Positions 7,979 through 15,518 of a DNA stretch of 22,138 nt are shown in pieces. The first letter of the stretch is position 1. Each line of letters starts with the position of its first letter. Both the position numbers and the translations under genes were made by a program. The stretch is from Baffinella frigidus (taxonomy: Eukaryota; Cryptophyceae; Cryptomonadales; Baffinellaceae). The notes under the pieces are model-generated. The model had not been told where the DNA came from. It was given only the letters and a program-made list of their open reading frames with translations, and did no database searches. Location: contig MU646315.1 in the NCBI GenBank assembly GCA_026770585.1, forward strand, positions 441,678 through 463,815, in the 5' to 3' direction.

Positions 7979-10900
7979 CTGCGCACAGGGGTGCACAGTC
8001 CTAAGTTGATTTGTCAACTTACTGCCAAGTAGACAGTCCTAAGTTGACTTGCGTGGAGCTGCGGACAGACCGTTGCGGTTTCAGTCAATCCACACAGCGG
8101 GCCTCGAAGGGATTTCGAATCACCCATACGCGACACGACATAGGACCCTACGGCAGGCAATAGCGTAGGGACATGAGGGGTTCCTACGGATAAGGTAACG
8201 GAAAGTCGGTGGACCAACCGACGAAAATCCCTTGGTAGCCCGCCCTGTGGAGGCTGTTCCGGTTTCAGGCAACTGGCCGCTCCAGTTTCAGGCAACCACT
8301 CGCGAGTAGATTACTCATGTTTCAAGACCCCCAGATCTGGGGGTCATGCGATCACATTTGTACCAGAAAAGGCTTTACACTCGATTCTCTCGGGCAAGTT
8401 GACGTTTGAAAGACTTGTAGTTCGAATCTCACCGAGTTAGACCCGGCACATAATAGATTCTATTTCGTACCGTGTCTATGTAAAAGGCGAGGAATCTTTT
8501 AGATGGAATCTGCATTTACATTTCCAAGTATTTTAACATCCTGAAAGTACGAAACAGCTCCCCAACGCCAAGCCAAATCTGAGATAGAATCTATTCAGGA
8601 CCGCGAAGAGACTTGGTTTTGTAGGTATTTGCACATCCTAAAAGTACGAAACAGCTCCAACGCCAAGCCAGATATGAGATATAACCTATCCAGGACCGCG
8701 AAGTGTGTGGTACCTTGAGATGACAGGGTAGAATCCCAAGGCCCCAAACGATTGGTGGAGGAGAACGCTTGAACTCTTTTGGAGAGGGTCGCTTGAGCCA
8801 GGGTGGTCGCACCCCCCCGCCCACTCTGCACACCCACCCCACGCGATTCGTCATTGCTTCGCGACCCTGCATAGATTTTATTCCAAATTTGGCTTAGCGT
8901 TGGAGCCATTTCATACTTTTAGGGTTGTAAAACACCTGGTTTTGCACCAGGAATCTTTGAGATGGACACCTTGCATTTTTTAAAAAAAGTGTTCTGGGAC
9001 AAGATTGGCGGGCAGGATGCATGTCCAACTTCTTGTTGAAAAGGAACTGATTCAGTGATTTTCCGAGATTAATTTAGGAAAGAGCGATGCACCATGGGGG
9101 TGTAAGCGAGGACAACCTAATTCCAGCATCAACTTTATTCCGGAATGCTACGGCAGGCAATAGAGTGGGTGCTACTGCACGCCGGAATTAGGGCTCGGTT
9201 TAAGACGCATAGACGTTGGGATTACCCATCTATAGTCTGAGAGTAATCAAGGTGAAGAAGAAGAAGAAGAAGAAGAAGACAAACACACAGCAGAAGAAGA
9301 AGAAGAGAATACGCAAGAAGAAGAAGAAGAAGAAGAAGAAGAAAACAAAGAGAAGAAAAAGAAGAAAAAGATAATGAAGAAAGAGAACAAAGACAAAAAG
9401 AAGAAGAGGAAGAGGAAGAGACCTGCTTGAGGTCGCCGCTCGGCCCTAAACCCTAGACCCAAAACCCCAAGCCCTAACGTGTTCAGTGCTCAACCCTAAA
9501 GGGTTGAGGGCCTCAAGGCTTTAGGGCCTAAAGGCTTTAGGGCCTAAAGGGTTCAGGGTACAAAAATCGAAAGAGTGTAGGGAATTAGGGAGCACCAGAG
9601 CTGTCTTGGTAGCACTCAATCCAGTGGCCGAACGAGTAGTGCCACTGCGCAGGGACAGGGGAGCATAAGAGTCACCGCGCTATGTGTATCCGAAACCCGC
9701 TCTATATGTACCCGAAACCAGCTCTATATATAACCGGAAACCGCTCTATCCCTTATGTGCCTGCGCCGCATCAGTCGTCACTTCGTCAAAATGTTAACTT
9801 CCGAAAATCACTGCGCCGCCGGAATAAGGACCCCAAAATAAGTGAAGATACCTGCTTGGAGCTGCGATCGAGCTCTTCAACTTAGTTCAATGGCTCCAAG
9901 GGATATGTATCGGAGCGGCGCTCACCTCGCGACCCCCAAGGGTGGACACCCTAATTCCAGCCTCAAACAGATTCCGGCGTTCCATAGCATCTGACTGTAG
10001 TGCACTGCGAATTTGGATATTTTGTGAAAGTCAACACCTCCAAAAATCTGACAAGTTTAGAAACGAGATACACCATCCGTGTACTTCAAGTTCCGATTTT
10101 CGCCCTGAGTTCACTTAGACAAAAACTTCGCCCTGGCAGTGTAGTGCCTAACATAGCACCCTACGGAACGTCGGAATCAGTTTGGTGCTGGAATTTGGGT
10201 GTCCACCCTTGCCGAGGTGAGTGTGGTCATACGTTTTTCGGAAAGCAACGAAAATGTGCTGCACCCCCAGCACAGTGTCATTAGACTGTCTAGCAGCGCG
10301 GAAGGCACTGCCAGCCACACCAAGGGCAACCCACACGGTGGACTACGGACCTTTCATCAAAAGTCAACTTGCCCCGAGGCAATTAACTTCAAGGCGTTTC
10401 TGGTGCAAATTTGGTCACGTTACCCGCGGATCCGCAGGGTCGGAACAATCGTAGTCCACTGGGTGGCACACTCTTTCGCGGCAAAACCAGTTCCGTCAGA
10501 AGAGGCCCCACTCGAGAATGCGGAAGGGTCCTATTTATATGTGGGGTTGTAAATATTTGTACCAGGATAAGGTGTTCCAACCTCGTGACTAGCCAATATA
10601 TGGCTAGTTACGTGACCAATCGACGAAAGTTGGCTACCAAATGCTCACTTTTAAAAGCACATTGGTTTTAAATAGGCCCCTCTAGCGTTCTTGTGAGGCC
10701 AGAGCGCTCTTGCACCGAAAGGATTCTGAAAAGAAGGATCGATTAACCACACGAGAATGCTAGAGCGGTTTTTTTTGTATAGAAAAATCCTTAAAGTTAA
10801 TTGTCTCAAGGTAAGTTGACTTTGGATGAAAGGTTCGTAGTCCACCGTGTGGTTAGGGCTGAGGGCTTGGGGTTTACCCGGACCACCTTCTCGTACACCC

Positions 10901-12342
10901 CCCCAGGGAAACTCTTGAAGTTTGTCAAGTTGGAGCGGTTGACATCCGCAGTCGCATCGTCGAACATGCCTTGCCTCACAACCCCACCCATCAGGCTGGA
11001 GTCTCCTGCGCATTTCATAGGCTCGATTCAGACTCCTCAAGCGGTTCACATCCGCAGCCGTATCCTCCAACATGCCTTGCCGAACAACCCCACCCATGTC
11101 TCCGTCGGGTCCTGTTTTAGGGTTTCGGGGGTTTAGGGGTTAGCATAATAGAGGTAGAGGTGTGTATAATTGATTTATATGTTACCCCACCCATTAAGCC
11201 GGAGTCTCCTGCACATTTCAGACATTTCAGAGGCTCGATTCAGACTCCTTTACACATTTCAGACTCCTCTGACTCGAACATTTTGTTGACTCGACCATTT
11301 CAAACCCTGACGCGGACTTTGTTACGAAACATGACTCGGCCATCCAGAGTTGCAGAGTTCCAGAGTACATTGCTCACACTGAGACGCTACGAAATTCACC
11401 AAAATGAACGCTACGAAATTCACCAAAATGCAACCTGTCAACCACACAACGGGCTCGACCATTTCAAATCCCCAGTGGAGAACTGGGGTCTCCGAGTTTG
11501 TGAGGCAGAAGGGCGGCGATTTAGAGTTTAGGGTTTAGAGTTTAGGGTTTGGGGAAAGCACACCTCGCATCAGCGCGGTCAGAAACCGGGCGTAGTCGCT
11601 GGGCGAGATCAAAAGCCCCTGCTTGAGGGTTTAGGGTTTAAGATTTAGGGTGTGGGGTGTAGGGTTTAGGGTTTGGTGTTTAGGGTTTAGGGTTTAGGGT
11701 TTAGGGTTTAGGGTTTAGGGTTTAGGGTTTAGGGTTTAGGGTTTAGGGTGTTGGGGTTTAGGGTTTAGGGTTTAGGGTTTAGGGTTGAGGGTTGAGGGTT
11801 TAGGGTCTAGGGTTTAGGGTTTGGGGTTTAGGTGATTAGGGGATTAGGTGTAGGGTCTAGGGTGTAGTTTTTAGGGTGTAGGGTTTAGGGTTTGGGGTTT
11901 GGGGTTTGGGGTTTAAGGTTTCGGGTTCTAGGTTGAGGGTTTGGGGGTTACCCCGGCAGGCGAAGTGGGGCCCCGGGAGAAAGTTGGATCGTCTTGCATC
12001 CCCACCGGCCTGTGCGTATTCGATTTATTAGCCACGCCAGGACGATCAAAACATCCACTTTTGACATCTTTCGAGGGAAACCTCTTGAATCCTTAGGTCA
12101 ACCACGTCAGATCTTACGTGGACAAGGCGTCGGTGCCCCTCAACCAATCTGGCGTGGAGACAATACTTACATTCTTCACAAGGGGTTCACGGTGGTGTAG
12201 GGGGGAGTATATCGAGTGTTCCGATTTATTACCGAGGTTCTCCTATTGACCAAGCCCAAACCGTCGCCACGGTCGAGGTGGGTATCGCCGCTCCACGCAC
12301 TGCCTACTCTCGATGTGGCTGTATGGCCCTCCTCTCTCGCTG

Positions 12343-12374
<32 letters not shown>

Positions 12375-12398
12375 TCTCTCTCTCTCTCTCTGTCGCTC

Positions 12399-12431
<33 letters not shown>

Positions 12432-14733
12432 GCGCCACCTGCAGGGTCCAATTCAGGGGTTTATGCCTACCCTTGATGTGAGAGGACAGCAGATGCCCTC
12501 TCTTCACACCACAAATGATTTTTTCAGGTGACTGTATCAACGCCGCACTGACCTTGGTCGGATAGCGAGGGGGCAAATGGATCGAGTAACTATTGGAAGC
12601 AGTGCCCATATGGGCACTGAATCCCCCACAAGCTGGACACGACTCTTACCAATCTTTGAATTCGTACCCGAACTAAAAAGATCCGTTTGCCCCCTCGCTA
12701 TCCCACCGAGGCTAGATCTCAGCCTGTCCGGGAGAGGAGGTGCCTCGGTCCACGAATGCACAATTGCCACGCGCCGTATCACACGTCTGAATTTCATACA
12801 CACTCGCTCGCGCCAAAAGTGTTTCGTGGTACAAGATGAAAATTTTATTGCGCCCAGGAATGGCTCAAGTTTTGTATTTTCGCGGTGTTTCCGGGGGAGA
12901 ATTAACTTTACGTCCAGATGGACTTGAAAATTAAATTCACACTTGTGACCCGGTGTGGACCAAAAAATGATACGAAGTAAGGCCGGGCGATGATCCCTAA
13001 ACCCTGAAACCCTCCCTGACCGACAAGTCAACAGGGCACATCTGAAAGTTGACAAGTCAACTCTAAAAAGGTTGCCAAGTGAGAAGACAACACTGCAGTG
13101 CTAGCCAGTCGATTTGTTTTAGTCAACTTTGAAAAACACGGGCGAGAGGTGTAGTAAAAAGGACGCCCCTGGGGCGTTTTGGATTCTAAAATGGACAGTT
13201 TCAGGGGGGGGTTGACTTGAGCAAAAAATCCTGACTAGCAGTGCACTGACCGAGCGACCAAGTCGAGGAACATGCTGTTGAAAGAGCGGCCTGGATTAGG
13301 GATTAGGGATTAGGGTTTAGGGATTAGGGATTAGGGATTAGGGAATAGGGATTAGGGTTTTGGGGTTTAGGGTTTAGGGTTTTGGGGTTTAGGGTTTAGG
13401 GTTTAGGGTTTAGGGTTTAGAGATTATGGTTTAGGGTTTAGGGTTTAGGATTTAGGGTTTAGGGGTTTAGGGTTTAGGGTTTAGGGTTTAGGGTTTAGGG
13501 TTTAGGGATTAGGGTTTAGGGGTTAGGGTTTAGGGATTAGGGTGTAGGGTTTAGGGTTTAGGGTTTAGGGTTTGGGGTTGAGGGTTTAGAGTTTAGGGTT
13601 TAGGGATTATGATTTAGGGTGTAGGGTTCAGGGTGAAGGGTTTAGGGTGTAGGGTTGAAGCATTAACCGGTGGCGGCTTCAGCCATGGCCGCAGCGACGG
13701 CCAAATGGCGCCACGAGTAGTGGAACTCCTCTCCCGGCGCGATGTTCTGGGTTTGGGTTTAGGTTCAGGTTTGCGGTTTACGGTTTTCGGTTTACGGTTT
13801 ACGGTTTACGGTTTACGCTTTACTGTTTGCAGTTTACGGTTTGGGATGGATTGTTTGTGAAGCACGTGTGGCGGAATGTTAGGGCTTAGAGAATAGGGAT
13901 TAGGGTTGAGGGTATCTTGGTAAAGGGTACAGGGTACTTAAACCCTAATCTAGGTTAGGGTTTAGGGTATAAGGATTAGGGGTTAGGGTAGAGCATAGGG
14001 TATCCCTTAAGTGGCGAGGGGGTAACAATTGACCCCCAAGAGGTCCTAAGCAGGTCCTAGGGCCCTACGGTAGGGCGTATGAGCCTACTCGCCACTTCAG
14101 GGATAGGGCAAAGGGTGTAGGGTTCGCTCCTGCGCCATGCCGACCGCGACAGCTAGGTGCCGCCACGAGTGACCCTCCGAGGCGGACATGTGTGCCTCAA
14201 CTTTCGAACCCCTGGGCCGATTTCACTTTTCTGAACCCCCCTATACCCCCTACGGTATTACCTAGGGTAGGGTGTACGAGAAAAAAAATGGGTTATTCAC
14301 GAAATGCCTTCTAAGTCCGATGTGTGGGTACTCTAGTGCCGCCTCAGTCGGGTTCGCCGACTATTTTTAAGTTGGCATGCTGCTTTTGCGGTACATATTC
14401 GTTAACAGTGGAGCGGAAAAGAGCCCGGGCTCAACAAGCTGGTGATCCCGAATAGACTGAGACAGAGCTAGGACTCGGGTGTTGGGAATGCCGAGGCGGG
14501 TCCGTCATCAGGCGCATAGGATGTTGGATCACTCAACTAACAGACTAGTGGATCACTCAACTTGAGGTTCCAGAGTACTGACCTTTGGTGAGCCCGAATA
14601 GACGGGAACAGAGATGGACTACCTGGCCCTCTTGCATGCTCTGTCTCAGTCTCGTTGGGCTCACCGCAAACCCTCAGCCTACACCCTCCCCCAGGGTCTG
14701 CAGCCCTCGCCGTCGAGGGCGTCACACAAACTC

Positions 14734-14764
<31 letters not shown>

Positions 14765-15474
14765 ATCTATCTCTATCTATCTCATACTCACACAAACTCT
14801 CGCTCGTTCTCTCTCTCTGTCTCTCTCTCTCTCTATCTATCTATATATCTCACACTCACATAAACTCTTGCTCTCTCTCTCTCTATCTATCTCACACCTC
14901 GCCGTCGAGAGCGTCGTAGATAGCGCCCGCGCACTCATCAAACGCCCCTTCTTCATAGTCGCACCTGGTGTAGGGTGCAGGGTTTGGTGTTTTGGGTTCG
15001 GGGTTTGGGGTGTGGGGTGTGGGGTTTGGGGTTTAGGGTTTAGGGTTTGGGGTTTAGGGTTTAGGGTTTAGGGTTTAGGGTTAAGGGTTTAGGGTTTAGG
15101 GTTTGGGGTTTAGGGTTTAGGGTTTAGGGTTCTCAGGGTTTAGGGTTTAGGGCTCGGGGTTTAGGGGTTACGGGTTAGGGTTCAGAGTTTCGGGTTTCGG
15201 GTTCAGGGTCGTACGCGATGGGGTTCGCCGAGGACGCAAGGCCGGACGTGAAGGATAGCAGCTGCTCAAGCGTCACGCGCCTCCGGGGGTCGCTGTTATT
15301 GAAGCTGTTGCATCGTTATTGGACACCCACAGAGCGGGCTACGAAGAGATTTTCGGCCCGAATCGGGCCACCATTCCGTTACCAGATCTTGAAGCGTTTC
15401 ACCCGCCTCTGGGGGTCGCTGAAACGGAAGGAGTGAGGTGACTGTGATGCCGAGAAGCACTGACGCGATGCGGG

Positions 15475-15518
<44 letters not shown>

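Noticed and set aside
7574-8017. 147-residue minus-strand open frame
   Set aside because: It is in another frame from exon 14 and is formed by the TTTGATTTGATTTGACC repeats.
10651-11097. 148-residue minus-strand open frame as one protein
   Set aside because: It reads through the duplicated exon 11 copies in shifting frames and through MITE sequence. Only the splice-bordered part 10878-11005 fits the hydrolase.
12176-12609. Arg/Glu- or Ser/Leu-rich proteins over CT microsatellites
   Set aside because: Long open frames over pure dinucleotide repeats on both strands are artefacts; the same holds at 14585-14920, 15438-15560, 17857-18168 and 9247-9462.
12537-13055. 172-residue minus-strand open frame
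   Set aside because: It runs through a MITE-like element and ordinary spacer, has no family features, and lies in an intron of the hydrolase gene.
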